From contig NC_008380.1 of assembly GCF_000009265.1 (NCBI RefSeq), forward strand, positions 4,278,501 through 4,342,500: 64,000 nucleotides of DNA. The letters are read 5' to 3'. The stretch's first letter is position 1. The number at the start of each line of letters is the position of its first letter. Below the pieces are notes generated by a model. The model did not search any database, was not told where the DNA came from, and was given only the letters and a program-made list of their open reading frames with translations. This DNA is from Rhizobium johnstonii 3841 (GTDB lineage: Bacteria; Pseudomonadota; Alphaproteobacteria; Rhizobiales; Rhizobiaceae). Shown piece after piece: positions 26,859 through 36,255 of the stretch. The position numbers were made by a program, and so were the translations under genes.

Positions 26859-27893
26859 ATGACAGCAGATATTTCACTCCGCCCGGCCGATCATCCGGCC
26901 GTCAGATTTGGTAAGGTCGGTGTGCTGCTGGTCAATCTCGGCACGCCTGACGGCACCGATTATACCTCGATGCGCCGTTACCTCAGGGAATTCCTGACCG
27001 ATCGCCGCGTCATCGAGTGGTCGCCCTGGAAGTGGTATCCGATCCTGTTCGGCATCGTGCTCAACACCCGCCCGCAGAAGGTCGGCAAGGCCTATGAGCT
27101 GATCTGGAACAAGGAGCAGAACGAAAGTTATCTGCGCACCTATACCCGCAACCAGTCGGAGCTGATGGCCGGGCGCCTGAAGGATCTTGATAACGTCAAG
27201 GTCGACTGGGCGATGCGTTATGGCACGCCGTCGATCGGCTCGCGCATCGACGCGCTGAAAGAAGAGGGCTGCGACCGCATCGTGCTCTTCCCGCTCTATC
27301 CGCAATATGCCGCGGCGACGACCGCCACCGTCAACGACAAGGCCTTCCAGAAACTGCTCTCGATGCGCTGGCAGCCGGCGCTGCGCACCGTTCCCGCCTA
27401 TCATGACGACGAGACCTATATCGAGGCGCTCGCCGCGTCGGTCGAAAGGCATCTTTCGACCCTCGACTGGAAGCCCGAGATGCTGCTTGCCTCTTTCCAC
27501 GGCATACCGATGTCCTATTTCAAGCAGGGCGATCCCTATTACTGTCAATGCCAGAAGACCGGCCGGCTGTTGCGCGAGCGGCTCGGGCTCACCAAGGAAA
27601 ACTTTTTGGTCACCTTCCAGTCCCGCTTCGGGCCGGAGGAATGGCTGCAGCCCTACACCGACAAGACGGTGGAGAAGCTCGCCAAGGACGGCGTCAAGCG
27701 CATCGCCGTCATCAATCCCGGCTTCGTCTCCGACTGTCTGGAAACGCTGGAGGAGATTGCCGAACAGGCCGCCCATTCCTTCCACGAGAACGGCGGCGAG
27801 AAGTTCGCGCATATCCCCTGCCTCAACGACGGCGAGGACGGCATGAAAGTGCTGGAAAAGGTCGTCCGCCGCGAATTGCAGGGCTGGGTCTGA
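26859..27893 (+). CDS. hemH: Ferrochelatase
   Basis: 344 residues; inserts Fe(II) into protoporphyrin IX in the last step of haem synthesis, at the membrane surface. N-terminal VLLVNLGTPDGT, the LFPLYPQYAAATTA segment and the active-site His214 in SFHGIPMSYF are present, as is NPGFVSDCLETLEEI with the conserved acidic residues. Four Cys near YYCQCQ may mark an iron-sulfur-like or structural site. ATG 26859 fits homologues; a GTG at 26799 would add 20 atypical residues. Confidence 0.95.
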   Translation: MTADISLRPADHPAVRFGKVGVLLVNLGTPDGTDYTSMRRYLREFLTDRRVIEWSPWKWYPILFGIVLNTRPQKVGKAYELIWNKEQNESYLRTYTRNQSELMAGRLKDLDNVKVDWAMRYGTPSIGSRIDALKEEGCDRIVLFPLYPQYAAATTATVNDKAFQKLLSMRWQPALRTVPAYHDDETYIEALAASVERHLSTLDWKPEMLLASFHGIPMSYFKQGDPYYCQCQKTGRLLRERLGLTKENFLVTFQSRFGPEEWLQPYTDKTVEKLAKDGVKRIAVINPGFVSDCLETLEEIAEQAAHSFHENGGEKFAHIPCLNDGEDGMKVLEKVVRRELQGWV

Positions 27894-28078
27894 GAAACCG
27901 TCTTCGGAAAGCAGCATCGGACGAGGAAACTGGAAACAGCCCAATGACTTAGACGAAACGGAACCTCCTTTTCGCTTGGAGGCTAGCCGGTTGTGCCATC
28001 ATTTCTTCCTCGCAAAGAACGTGCTAACTCACCACATTAGTTGGGCAGGCGCGCATGCGCCGATAGGAGGAATTTTTC

Positions 28079-29119
28079 ATGCTGTTCGGCGGTTTCGACA
28101 TCGTTGTGATCGTGCTGGTCATCTTCGTCATCCTGGTGCTCTTTGCCGGGATTAAGACCGTCCCGCAGGGCTACCGCTATACGATCGAGCGCTTCGGGCG
28201 TTATACCCGCACGCTGGAGCCAGGCCTCAACCTCATCACCCCCTTCATCGAGCGCGTCGGCGCCAAGTTGAACGTGATGGAGCAAGTGCTGAACGTGCCG
28301 ACCCAGGAGGTGATCACCAAGGATAACGCCTCGGTTTCGGCCGATGCCGTCTCCTTCTATCAGGTGCTGAACGCCGCCCAGGCTGCCTATCAGGTCTCCA
28401 ACCTCGAAAACGCCATCCTCAATCTCACCATGACCAACATCCGCTCGGTCATGGGTTCGATGGATCTCGACGAACTGCTCTCCAACCGCGATGCGATCAA
28501 CGACCGGCTGCTGCGCGTCGTCGACGAAGCCGTGCATCCCTGGGGGATCAAGGTTACCCGCGTCGAGATCAAGGACATCCAGCCGCCGCGCGACCTCGTC
28601 GATGCGATGGCCCGCCAGATGAAGGCCGAGCGCGAGAAACGCGCCCAGGTGCTGGAAGCCGAAGGCTCGCGAAACGCACAGATCCTCAGGGCCGAAGGCG
28701 CCAAGCAATCCGCCATTCTCCAAGCCGAAGGCCAGCGCGAAGCCGCCTTCCGCAACGCTGAAGCCCGCGAACGCCTGGCCGAGGCCGAAGCCAAGGCGAC
28801 GAAGATGGTTTCGGAAGCGATCGCCGCCGGCGACATTCAGGCGATCAATTATTTCGTTGCCCAAAAATACACCGAAGCGCTCACCTCGATCGGTTCGGCG
28901 CCCAATTCCAAGATCGTGATGATGCCGATGGAAGCCTCTTCCATCTTGAGCTCGCTCGGTGGTATCGGCGCCATTGCCCGTGAGGTCTTCGGCGATGCCG
29001 GCAACAGCCCGTCAACGCCGCTGCCCGTGCCACCGCGTCCGCGCCCCGCACCGGCGCGCTCGACGCCGCCTATCAATCCGTCGACCCCCAATCCTTTCAA
29101 TCCCGAGCAGGAGCGTTAA
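28079..29119 (+). CDS. qmcA: SPFH/Band-7 membrane protein (QmcA/stomatin-like)
   Basis: 346 residues. One N-terminal membrane helix (~6-24) is followed by the SPFH domain (TVPQGYRYTIERFGRYTRTL ... KVTRVEIKDIQPP), then a long coiled coil with EAEGSRNAQILRAEGAKQ repeats, then a Pro-rich tail. AGGAGG lies before ATG 28079. It forms membrane microdomain complexes and is paired with the NfeD-like gene 3 bp downstream, the usual stomatin operon partner. Confidence 0.93.
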   Translation: MLFGGFDIVVIVLVIFVILVLFAGIKTVPQGYRYTIERFGRYTRTLEPGLNLITPFIERVGAKLNVMEQVLNVPTQEVITKDNASVSADAVSFYQVLNAAQAAYQVSNLENAILNLTMTNIRSVMGSMDLDELLSNRDAINDRLLRVVDEAVHPWGIKVTRVEIKDIQPPRDLVDAMARQMKAEREKRAQVLEAEGSRNAQILRAEGAKQSAILQAEGQREAAFRNAEARERLAEAEAKATKMVSEAIAAGDIQAINYFVAQKYTEALTSIGSAPNSKIVMMPMEASSILSSLGGIGAIAREVFGDAGNSPSTPLPVPPRPRPAPARSTPPINPSTPNPFNPEQER

Positions 29120-29122
29120 GCC

Positions 29123-29578
29123 ATGCTGGCGAAGATCGTAGCCGAACTCGGTCCGTGGAGCTGGTGGGTCGCGGGCCTCGTGCTGCTCGCCGCGGAAATG
29201 ATCGTTCCCGGCTTCTTCCTGGTCTGGATCGGCCTTGCCGCCTTGATCGTCGGTGCGCTATCGCTGCTCTTCTGGGACAGCGCCTTCTGGGTCTGGGAGT
29301 TGCAGGCAATCCTTTTTGCGCTTCTCGCCGTTGCCACGACCTTCGCCGGCCGCCGGCTGACGCTGCGCAATGCGACCACCGACGAGCCCTTTCTCAATCA
29401 GCGTGGCGCGAGCCTCGTCGGCCGCACGGCGACGCTGCACGAACCGATCCGCGAAGGCCGCGGCCGCATCCGCCTCGACGATACGCTATGGCAGGTGATG
29501 GGACCGGACCTGCCCGTCGGAACACAGGTGAAGGTGGTGTCGAGCAATGGCCGCGACCTGACGGTCGAGCCCGTCTGA
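29123..29578 (+). CDS. NfeD-like membrane protein
   Basis: 151 residues. Three or four N-terminal hydrophobic helices (VAGLVLLAAEMIVPGFFLVW, LIVGALSLLF, LFALLAVATTFA) precede an OB-fold soluble domain (ASLVGRTATLHEPIREGRGR ... TLWQVMGPDLPVGTQVKVV). It begins 3 bp after the QmcA stop with CAGGAG in the upstream gene's end, so it is co-translated. It acts with QmcA in membrane quality control. It is convergent with kdsD, 28 bp apart. Confidence 0.92.
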   Translation: MLAKIVAELGPWSWWVAGLVLLAAEMIVPGFFLVWIGLAALIVGALSLLFWDSAFWVWELQAILFALLAVATTFAGRRLTLRNATTDEPFLNQRGASLVGRTATLHEPIREGRGRIRLDDTLWQVMGPDLPVGTQVKVVSSNGRDLTVEPV

Positions 29579-29606
29579 TCGAATGATTCTGATCAAACGA
29601 AGCTGA

Positions 29607-30602
29607 TCAGGCGACACCGATCCGCAGCAGGTCGTGGAAATGCACCAGCCCGACAGGCCGGCGGTCGTCGTCGATGACGATCAGCGCGCCGATGTGATGC
29701 TGGTTGAGCAGCGCCAGGGCCGCGGTCGCCAGCACCGTCGGCCTCACCGTCTTCGGCGTCCGCGTCATGATGTCGTCGACGGAAAGTTCAGCGAGATTGC
29801 GCGTCAGGTTGCGCGCCATGTCGCCTTCGGTGACGATGCCGCAGAGCCGCCCATCCTCGTCCAGCACGCCGACGCAGCCGAAGTGCTTGCGCGACAGCAC
29901 CGTGATCGCCTCCGGCATCGGTGTGCCCTTGGCAACGAGCGGCAGCCGCTCGCCGGTATGCATGATATCGGCGACATGCATCAGGCTCGCGCCCAGCTTG
30001 CCGCCGGGATGGAAGACGTGGAAATCCGTGGCGGTAAAGCCGCGCGCCTCCAGGAGCGCCACCGCCAACGCGTCGCCGATGGCAAGCTGCATCAGCGTCG
30101 AGGTCGTCGGCGCCAGCCCATTGGGGCAGGCTTCCTGTTCGTTCGGTATCAGAAGGACGATATCGGCGGCGGCCGCGAGCGAGGAACCTTCGCTGCAGGT
30201 AATCGCGATCAGCGGAATGGAGAAGCGCCGCGTGAAGGAAATGATGCTCTTGAGCTCGGCGCTCTCGCCGCCTTTGGAAATCGCCAGCACGACGTCGTCG
30301 CGCGCGATCATCCCGAGATCGCCGTGATTGGCCTCCGCCGCATGCACGAAAAAGGCGGGCGTCCCGGTTGACGCGAATGTCGCCGCGAGCTTGGCGCCGA
30401 TATGCCCGCTCTTGCCGACGCCGGTGACGATAACGCGGCCGGAGATGTCGCCGATGACTTCAACGGCCCGTGTGAAAGGACCGGCCAATCCATTGTCAAA
30501 AGCCTGTTCGAGCGCTTCAAGACCGCGTCTTTCGCTCTCTATCGTGCGTTTTGCCGATTCGAGCACGCTGTTTTCAACGAGGTTGATCGCTCTTCTGTTC
30601 AT
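29607..30602 (-). CDS. kdsD: Arabinose-5-phosphate isomerase (KpsF/GutQ family)
   Basis: 331 residues; interconverts ribulose-5-phosphate and arabinose-5-phosphate to feed Kdo synthesis for lipopolysaccharide. The SIS domain (IVTGVGKSGHIGAKLAATFAST, ISKGGESAE, PTTSTLMQLAIGDALA) is followed by two CBS domains (VADIMHTGERLPLV, VDDIMTRTPKTV). ATG 30602 has no good ribosome site. The neighbouring galU and outer-membrane genes fit an envelope role. Confidence 0.95.
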   Translation of the reverse strand: MNRRAINLVENSVLESAKRTIESERRGLEALEQAFDNGLAGPFTRAVEVIGDISGRVIVTGVGKSGHIGAKLAATFASTGTPAFFVHAAEANHGDLGMIARDDVVLAISKGGESAELKSIISFTRRFSIPLIAITCSEGSSLAAAADIVLLIPNEQEACPNGLAPTTSTLMQLAIGDALAVALLEARGFTATDFHVFHPGGKLGASLMHVADIMHTGERLPLVAKGTPMPEAITVLSRKHFGCVGVLDEDGRLCGIVTEGDMARNLTRNLAELSVDDIMTRTPKTVRPTVLATAALALLNQHHIGALIVIDDDRRPVGLVHFHDLLRIGVA

Positions 30603-30727
30603 GAAATTGCGTTAGACCTTTTCACTTTCCAAGTCCACCCCGCACTCTTTCCGAATTGTGAACAGCGCCCGCCGCCGGCAACGAATGATTAACCACGAGG
30701 CTTTACCTTTGGGTAAGAACCGAAAGC

Positions 30728-32284
30728 ATGTCAGGCGCGAATTGCATGGGCCAGCCAAAACAGACGAGCAGTGTGACGCCGCTCCGCGCCATGAGCCGTG
30801 CCGTCTCTTTTGCCGTGCTGGGTATCCTGCTTCTCAGCCAGACGGCAGCCTTCGCGCAGTCCACCTCGCAGCTGGCAAACGGCCGCTCCGCCGCCTCTCA
30901 GGATAACCGCGCCACCAACAATGCCGCATCCGCAGCCGGTTTCCATGACGAGACCGGCGACACCGCCACGCCTGCGGCAAACGGCGCGACCGCGAACGCG
31001 GACGATGCCCAGCAGCGGCCCGCCATACCGGATGCGCAAGCCGGCGACGACATTACCGGCTCCATCCTCGACGAGGACATACGCCGGCTGAACACCCGCG
31101 AGGCGCCGATGGATGAGACGCTGCCGCGCCGCAGGGCTGCCGAAAGTGCTTCGACGGCAGAACCGCCAGGAATTCCGATCGGCACTTTCGTGCTGCGTCC
31201 GAGCGTCACCCAGAGCCTCAACACCGAGACCACCAAGGACGGCAATACCAGGCAGCGGCGCGCCTTTCTCGAAACGGATGCGGCAGCGACACTGACTTCC
31301 GACTGGGGTCGGCACCAGCTGACCGTCACCTCGGAAGGCGCCTGGCAGAGGAATATCAGCGGCGAGGGCGAGGAGCAGCCTTCCTTTAAAGTCAACGGCG
31401 ATCTCAGGCTGGATCTTCCCGACGATACGACCGCGCACCTGACCGCTGGCTATAATTTCTACCGTGAAGATACGGACGATCCCGACGCCATCACCAACGC
31501 CGCGCAGCAGTCGGACGTCCAGGAATTTTCGGCCGGCGCCTCCGTCCAGCGCGATTTTGGCATCCTGCGCGGCACGACGGCACTTGCGCTGACACGCTCG
31601 ATCTATTCGGACGCTAAACTTTCGGACGGCACGACCGTCTCCCTCAGCGACCGCAATCAGACGACGGGCACGTTGCGTGGCCGTGTCGGCTACGAACTGT
31701 CACCCGCGCTCATCCCCTTCATCGAGGCCAACATCGGCCGCACGGTCTATGACGAAACGCAAGATTCCGCCGGTTACGAGCGTTCCGGCCATAGCTATGG
31801 CGCCAAGGCAGGCGTCGAGGTCGATCTCGGCGAAAAGCTGAAGGGTGAAGTCGGCGTCGGCTACGAGATGGCGGATTTCGAAGACAGCCGGCTGTCCTCG
31901 ATCGATACCGCCACGCTCGATGCGAGCCTGCTCTGGTCGCCGATCCGCGGCACCGATGTCAATCTCGACCTGCAGACGAGCATCCAGCCCTCGACCACGG
32001 CAGGCGAAAGCGGCTACGTCTCGCACGCGCTGACGACGACGGTCACCCACCAGCTGCGCGACAATCTGGTCGGGACGATGATCGGCGGGGTCATATGGCG
32101 TGATTATCCCACGGACAGCACCATCAACGACGAGCTCGTCTATACCGCCGCAACCGGCCTGACCTGGAACATCAACCGCTATCTCGATCTGACCAGCACG
32201 CTCGGCTACGAGCTGACGACGCGCAAGGAAGGCAGCGACTCGCAGCAATGGCGAGCCGGCGTCGGTCTCAAGCTGAAACGCTAA
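30728..32284 (+). CDS. Outer-membrane beta-barrel protein
   Basis: 518 residues. A signal peptide ends near 43 (TAAFA-QS) if ATG 30728 is used; ATG 30791 is an alternative start. Residues ~44-150 are Ala/Asp/Gln-rich and low in complexity. From ~150 onward there are alternating amphipathic strands with YGAKAGVEVDLG, VGVGYEMADFE and a terminal WRAGVGLKLKR, as expected of a porin-like barrel that ends with a short strand. Ligand is unknown. It is divergent from kdsD and convergent with galU, among other envelope genes. Confidence 0.82.
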   Translation: MSGANCMGQPKQTSSVTPLRAMSRAVSFAVLGILLLSQTAAFAQSTSQLANGRSAASQDNRATNNAASAAGFHDETGDTATPAANGATANADDAQQRPAIPDAQAGDDITGSILDEDIRRLNTREAPMDETLPRRRAAESASTAEPPGIPIGTFVLRPSVTQSLNTETTKDGNTRQRRAFLETDAAATLTSDWGRHQLTVTSEGAWQRNISGEGEEQPSFKVNGDLRLDLPDDTTAHLTAGYNFYREDTDDPDAITNAAQQSDVQEFSAGASVQRDFGILRGTTALALTRSIYSDAKLSDGTTVSLSDRNQTTGTLRGRVGYELSPALIPFIEANIGRTVYDETQDSAGYERSGHSYGAKAGVEVDLGEKLKGEVGVGYEMADFEDSRLSSIDTATLDASLLWSPIRGTDVNLDLQTSIQPSTTAGESGYVSHALTTTVTHQLRDNLVGTMIGGVIWRDYPTDSTINDELVYTAATGLTWNINRYLDLTSTLGYELTTRKEGSDSQQWRAGVGLKLKR

Positions 32285-32297
32285 GAATGTCGGAAAA

Positions 32298-32335
32298 TAA
32301 AGCGCCGCGCATCCGTTAGGACACGCGGCGCTTTA
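32298..32335. terminator. Bidirectional terminator between OMP gene and galU
   Basis: Perfect 12-bp stem TAAAGCGCCGCG (32298-32309) / CGCGGCGCTTTA (32324-32335), with A-rich and T-rich flanks, between convergent genes. Confidence 0.85.
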
Positions 32336-32353
32336 TCGCATTGAATCTGCAAC

Positions 32354-33241
32354 TTATTTCAGGCCGGCAAGCAGTTCCCTGAAGCCGCCTTCGACGGAGG
32401 GGCGGATATCGGCGCGTTCGAGGGCGAAGGCGACGTTCGCCAGGATGAAGCCGTCCTTTGCGCCGCAGTCGTAGGTCGCGCCGCGGAAATGGTACCCGGC
32501 GAAATCCTGTTCCTTCAGCAGCTTCAACATGCCGTCGGTGAGCTGGATCTCGTTGCCGGCGCCGCGCTCCTGGGTTTCGAGGATCTTGAAGATCTCAGGC
32601 TGCAGGATATAGCGGCCGTTGATGAAGAAGTTGGAAGGCGCCGTCCCCTTGGCAGGCTTTTCCACCATGCCGGTGATGCGGAAGCCGTCGCCGATCGCCT
32701 CGCCGACGCCGACGATGCCGTATTTATGCGCCTGATCCGGCGCGCATTCCTCGACGGCGATGATATTGCCGCCGCTCTGGGCATAGAGGTCGATCATGCC
32801 CTTCATGCAGCCCTTGTCACCCTTCATGATCATATCGGGCAGCAACAGTGCGAAGGGCTCGTCGCCGACGATCTCACGCGCACACCACACGGCGTGGCCG
32901 AGGCCGAGAGGCTCCTGCTGGCGGGTGAAGCTCACCGTGCCGGCCTTCGGCAATTGCTGGGCGAGAAGCGTAATTTCCGCCTTTTTCGCGCGCTCGCGCA
33001 GCGTCTGCTCCAGCTCGAAATGAATGTCGAAATAATCTTCGATGACGTGCTTGTTGCGTCCGGTGACGAAGACCAGATGTTCGATCCCCGCCTCAATCGC
33101 CTCATCGACGACATATTGAATGATTGGCTTGTCGACGACGGTCAACATTTCCTTCGGAACAGCCTTTGTCGCCGGCAGGAATCGCGTTCCCAATCCGGCA
33201 ACCGGAAATACTGCTTTACGAACTTTGTTGTGTTGAGCCAC
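32354..33241 (-). CDS. galU: UTP-glucose-1-phosphate uridylyltransferase
   Basis: 295 residues; makes UDP-glucose for exopolysaccharide, LPS and cyclic glucans. The nucleotide-binding motif KAVFPVAGLGTRFLPATKAV is followed by MLTVVDKPIIQY, the GLGHAVWCA segment and the VGVGEAIGDGFRITGMVEKP region. It starts at GTG 33241 behind a strong CAGGAGG site; no nearer ATG exists. The upstream region is shared with the divergent lytic transglycosylase gene. Confidence 0.96.
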   Translation of the reverse strand: MAQHNKVRKAVFPVAGLGTRFLPATKAVPKEMLTVVDKPIIQYVVDEAIEAGIEHLVFVTGRNKHVIEDYFDIHFELEQTLRERAKKAEITLLAQQLPKAGTVSFTRQQEPLGLGHAVWCAREIVGDEPFALLLPDMIMKGDKGCMKGMIDLYAQSGGNIIAVEECAPDQAHKYGIVGVGEAIGDGFRITGMVEKPAKGTAPSNFFINGRYILQPEIFKILETQERGAGNEIQLTDGMLKLLKEQDFAGYHFRGATYDCGAKDGFILANVAFALERADIRPSVEGGFRELLAGLK

Positions 33242-33445
33242 ACCCGGCCTCCTGCTTCGATCATATCGCTTTGGAAATAGAGCTTTTTAGCTTTAACTAG
33301 TATAGAATTGCTACTGTTTTGCAAATGGTGACCGCAGCGGACCGCCATGGTAAAGAATTTGTTGACTCCGTTCCTGTAGTCTCGGGTCTGGGCGGACGTG
33401 ATGCCCCACTGCACCAGAAACTAAAGATGACGGATACGACTGTCG

Positions 33446-34669
33446 ATGACCCAGAATCACAAAAACTCCCTTCGTGGTCTTGCTCTCGCCCTCGTTGTCG
33501 CCGTCCAGGTGGCACTGGTCCCCGACAACGCGAAAGCTGATTCCCGCTTCCAGAAATGGATCGCGGATTTTTACCAGACTGCCGCTCAGAGTGGCATCAG
33601 TAAGGCAACTTATCAAAAGGCCTTTTCCGGGGTGAGCGAGCCCGATCCGACCGTGCTCGAAAAGGCTGCCTACCAGCCGGAATTCACCTCGAAGATCTGG
33701 GACTATGTCGATAGTCGCGTCAATCCCTATACGGTCAAGATCGGCCGCGAGATGGCCGCCAAGCACGCAAGGACGCTCGCTGCGATCGAGCAGCGCTTTG
33801 GCGTCGACAAGACCATTCTGCTGGCCATCTGGTCGATGGAATCGAATTACGGCGCAGTCCTCGACAAGGACGACCGGCTGCACTACGTGCCGCGCGCCCT
33901 GGCAACGCTTGCCTATGCCGATCCGAGCCGCGCCAAATTCGCCAAGAAGCAGCTGGTCGCGGCACTGAAGATCCTGCAGAACGGCGACGTGCCGGCACGC
34001 GAGATGACCGGCTCCTGGGCCGGCGCCATGGGCCACACCCAGTTCATTCCGACAAGCTACCTGCTTTATGCCATCGATGCCGACGGCAACGGCCATCGCG
34101 ATATCTGGAACTCGATCCCCGACGCGCTGGCGACCTCGGCCAATCTCCTGATGAAGAACGGCTGGGATACCGGCAAGACCTGGGGCTATGAGGTCGTCGT
34201 TCCCGCAGCGGCCGCCAAGCAGGCCGGCAAGAGCCACACGCTGGCCCAATGGGCGGCACTCGGCCTGACACGCCCGAACGGCAAGGCCTTCCGCGAGAGC
34301 GCCACCAAAGCCGTGCTGAAGATGCCGGCCGGAGCCGGCGGCCCAGGCTTCCTGATGACCGCCAACTTCTACACCATCAAGAACTACAATGCCTCGGATA
34401 GCTACGCGCTTGCCGTCGGCCTGCTGGCCGACCAGATCGCCGGCTACGGCGGCGTGCTACAGCGTTGGCCGCGCCCGGACGGCGCACTCGACATCACCGA
34501 GAAATTCGAGCTGCAGACCCGTCTGAAGACGCTCGGCTATTACAATGGCGAGGTCGACGGCAATTTCGGCTCGGGTTCGAAAGCGGCGATATCGGCCGTG
34601 CAGTCGCGCATCGGCATGCAGCCGGACGGTGAGCCCTCATTGCCGCTTCTGAACGCACTGCGCCGCTAG
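33446..34669 (+). CDS. Lytic murein transglycosylase (MltB-like) with peptidoglycan-binding domain
   Basis: 407 residues. Signal peptide ~1-31. The MltB-type catalytic domain has catalytic Glu132 in IWSMESNYGAV, and GSWAGAMGHTQFIPTSY downstream. The C-terminal ~60 residues form a PG_binding_1 repeat (LQTRLKTLGYYNGEVDGNFG). It cleaves glycan strands to 1,6-anhydro ends in the periplasm. There is no lipobox, so it is likely soluble rather than an MltB lipoprotein. The start ATG 33446 is weakly supported by ribosome site. Confidence 0.93.
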   Translation: MTQNHKNSLRGLALALVVAVQVALVPDNAKADSRFQKWIADFYQTAAQSGISKATYQKAFSGVSEPDPTVLEKAAYQPEFTSKIWDYVDSRVNPYTVKIGREMAAKHARTLAAIEQRFGVDKTILLAIWSMESNYGAVLDKDDRLHYVPRALATLAYADPSRAKFAKKQLVAALKILQNGDVPAREMTGSWAGAMGHTQFIPTSYLLYAIDADGNGHRDIWNSIPDALATSANLLMKNGWDTGKTWGYEVVVPAAAAKQAGKSHTLAQWAALGLTRPNGKAFRESATKAVLKMPAGAGGPGFLMTANFYTIKNYNASDSYALAVGLLADQIAGYGGVLQRWPRPDGALDITEKFELQTRLKTLGYYNGEVDGNFGSGSKAAISAVQSRIGMQPDGEPSLPLLNALRR

Positions 34670-34729
34670 ATCGGGACGATCCCGGCAGGACCGGCCAGAA
34701 ATCTCAATCCGCATTTGAATCAAGGAAGT

Positions 34730-34778
34730 AGGGCATGATATCGCCCGAAACCCCACACACTTTTCGGCATGATGCTCT
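34730..34778. repeat. Imperfect palindromic intergenic repeat
   Basis: AGGGCATGATATCGCCCGAA at the left mirrors TTTTCGGCATGATGCTCT at the right. The form is that of a short palindrome I recall as frequent between rhizobial genes. This window has a single copy, so it is classed by resemblance only. Confidence 0.45.
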
Positions 34779-34866
34779 ACAACAGGCAGAACCGTGACCT
34801 AGATAATAGTGGGAGTGGACGCTGGCCTACCCTGCGTGCAAGATGCAGGCAGATGCGGAACTGCCC

Positions 34867-36084
34867 ATGACGAAGAAAACTGATCGGACCCGTAAAATCC
34901 GTTGGCTGGTGCTCGCCTTGGCGGCGGTCTCGTTATGCCTTGGCGTGTCTGCGCCAGTTCATGTCGCCGAAGCCCAGGAGCAGCGCTATCAGCGCCGGTC
35001 GATCTTCGATTTCTTCCTTGGCCGGCGCTATCTCGACGACGGCCCGCAGGCCCCTGACGTCCAGCAGCCGAGACGCCAGCAGCGCAAACGCCCGCCGGCC
35101 CAGAAAGCCATCGTCAATACCCGCACCGCACCGCCGGTCCGCGCTCCCGTACAGGAGGAGGAGCCGGCAGTACAGAAGCTTGCCGACGCCCGAAAGATCC
35201 TGATCGTCGGCGATTTCCTGGCCAGCGGCCTCGGCGACGGCCTCACCGCCGCCTTCGAGACCTCGCCGGGCGTCGTCGTCGAAGCCCGCGGCAACGTCTC
35301 ATCGGGTCTTGTCCGCGACGACTATTACGACTGGCCGGAACAGCTGCCGAAGATGATTGACGAGCTGAAGCCGGCAATGGTCGTCGTCATGATCGGTGCC
35401 AACGACCGCCAGCAGATGGTGACCGACACCGCCAAGGAAAAATTCCGCACCGATGGCTGGTTCAGCGAATACCGCCGCCGTGTCCTTTCTTTCGGCAAGG
35501 AGGTCACCGCCCGCAAGATCCCGCTGCTCTGGGTCGGCCTTCCCGCCTTCGAATCCGATTCGATGACGGCCGATGCCGTCCAGATGAACCAGCTCTACCG
35601 CAACCAGGTCGAAAGCATCGGCGGTGAATTCGTCGATATCTGGGATGGTTTCGTCGACGAAAACGGCAACTTCATCGTCACCGGTTCGGATGTGAACGGC
35701 CAGCAGGTGCGCCTGCGCACCTCCGATGGCATCAACCTTACCCAGGCCGGCCGGCGCAAGCTCGCCTTCTATGTGGAAAAACCGGCGCGGCGTCTTCTCG
35801 GCACGCAGGCAAGCCCCGATCTGGTACGCCTCGACTCCAGCAATCTGCCCGGCCTCGGCCTTCCCGCCAATCCGGTCGAACATACCGTGCCGATCAGCCT
35901 CTCCGATCCCAATCTCGACGGCGGCACGGAGCTTCTCGGCGCCAGGCCGCCGCCTGTGGCCTTGACGCGGTCGCCGCGCGACCTGCTGGTCGAGCAGGGC
36001 GAAATGACGCCAGCACCTCCCGGCCGCGTCGATGACTACCGCCTGCCTGTGGCAAAGGCGCCGGCCGAAGTCTCGGTCAAGTGA
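34867..36084 (+). CDS. DUF459 (SGNH-like) exported protein with altered catalytic residues
   Basis: 405 residues from ATG 34867 (ATG 34843 is possible). Signal peptide ~1-36, then an Arg/Gln/Pro-rich linker. The SGNH fold covers ~110-300. Block I reads VGDFLASG, so the Gly-Asp-Ser nucleophile is replaced by Phe117. Block III has Asn179 in GANDR. Block V reads SDGINLTQAG, with Asp287 kept but the catalytic His replaced by Asn290. Such a protein may be non-catalytic or act differently. The low-complexity C-terminal tail is Pro-rich. It lies 3' of the transglycosylase, suggesting an envelope role. Confidence 0.8.
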   Translation: MTKKTDRTRKIRWLVLALAAVSLCLGVSAPVHVAEAQEQRYQRRSIFDFFLGRRYLDDGPQAPDVQQPRRQQRKRPPAQKAIVNTRTAPPVRAPVQEEEPAVQKLADARKILIVGDFLASGLGDGLTAAFETSPGVVVEARGNVSSGLVRDDYYDWPEQLPKMIDELKPAMVVVMIGANDRQQMVTDTAKEKFRTDGWFSEYRRRVLSFGKEVTARKIPLLWVGLPAFESDSMTADAVQMNQLYRNQVESIGGEFVDIWDGFVDENGNFIVTGSDVNGQQVRLRTSDGINLTQAGRRKLAFYVEKPARRLLGTQASPDLVRLDSSNLPGLGLPANPVEHTVPISLSDPNLDGGTELLGARPPPVALTRSPRDLLVEQGEMTPAPPGRVDDYRLPVAKAPAEVSVK

Positions 36085-36197
36085 AAAGGCCGCGCGAGGT
36101 GGCCGGCTCCTTCTGAGCCCGCGTCCGGCGGAAAATCTCGCTTCCCGGCATTGCCTGGGGCCGCGTCAAGCGGTCGCACTACAGCGCGGCGCGCCAT

Positions 36198-36225
36198 GAA
36201 AAAACTCCGCCGGAGGGGCGGAGTT
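36198..36225 (-). terminator. Rho-independent terminator after gltD
   Basis: 9-bp stem AACTCCGCC / GGCGGAGTT, giving on the minus strand a run of six T beyond the stem. It lies 31 bp past the gltD stop. Confidence 0.85.
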
Positions 36226-36255
36226 CGTGTCTTCGGAAAGGTGTGCGGCTGACGC

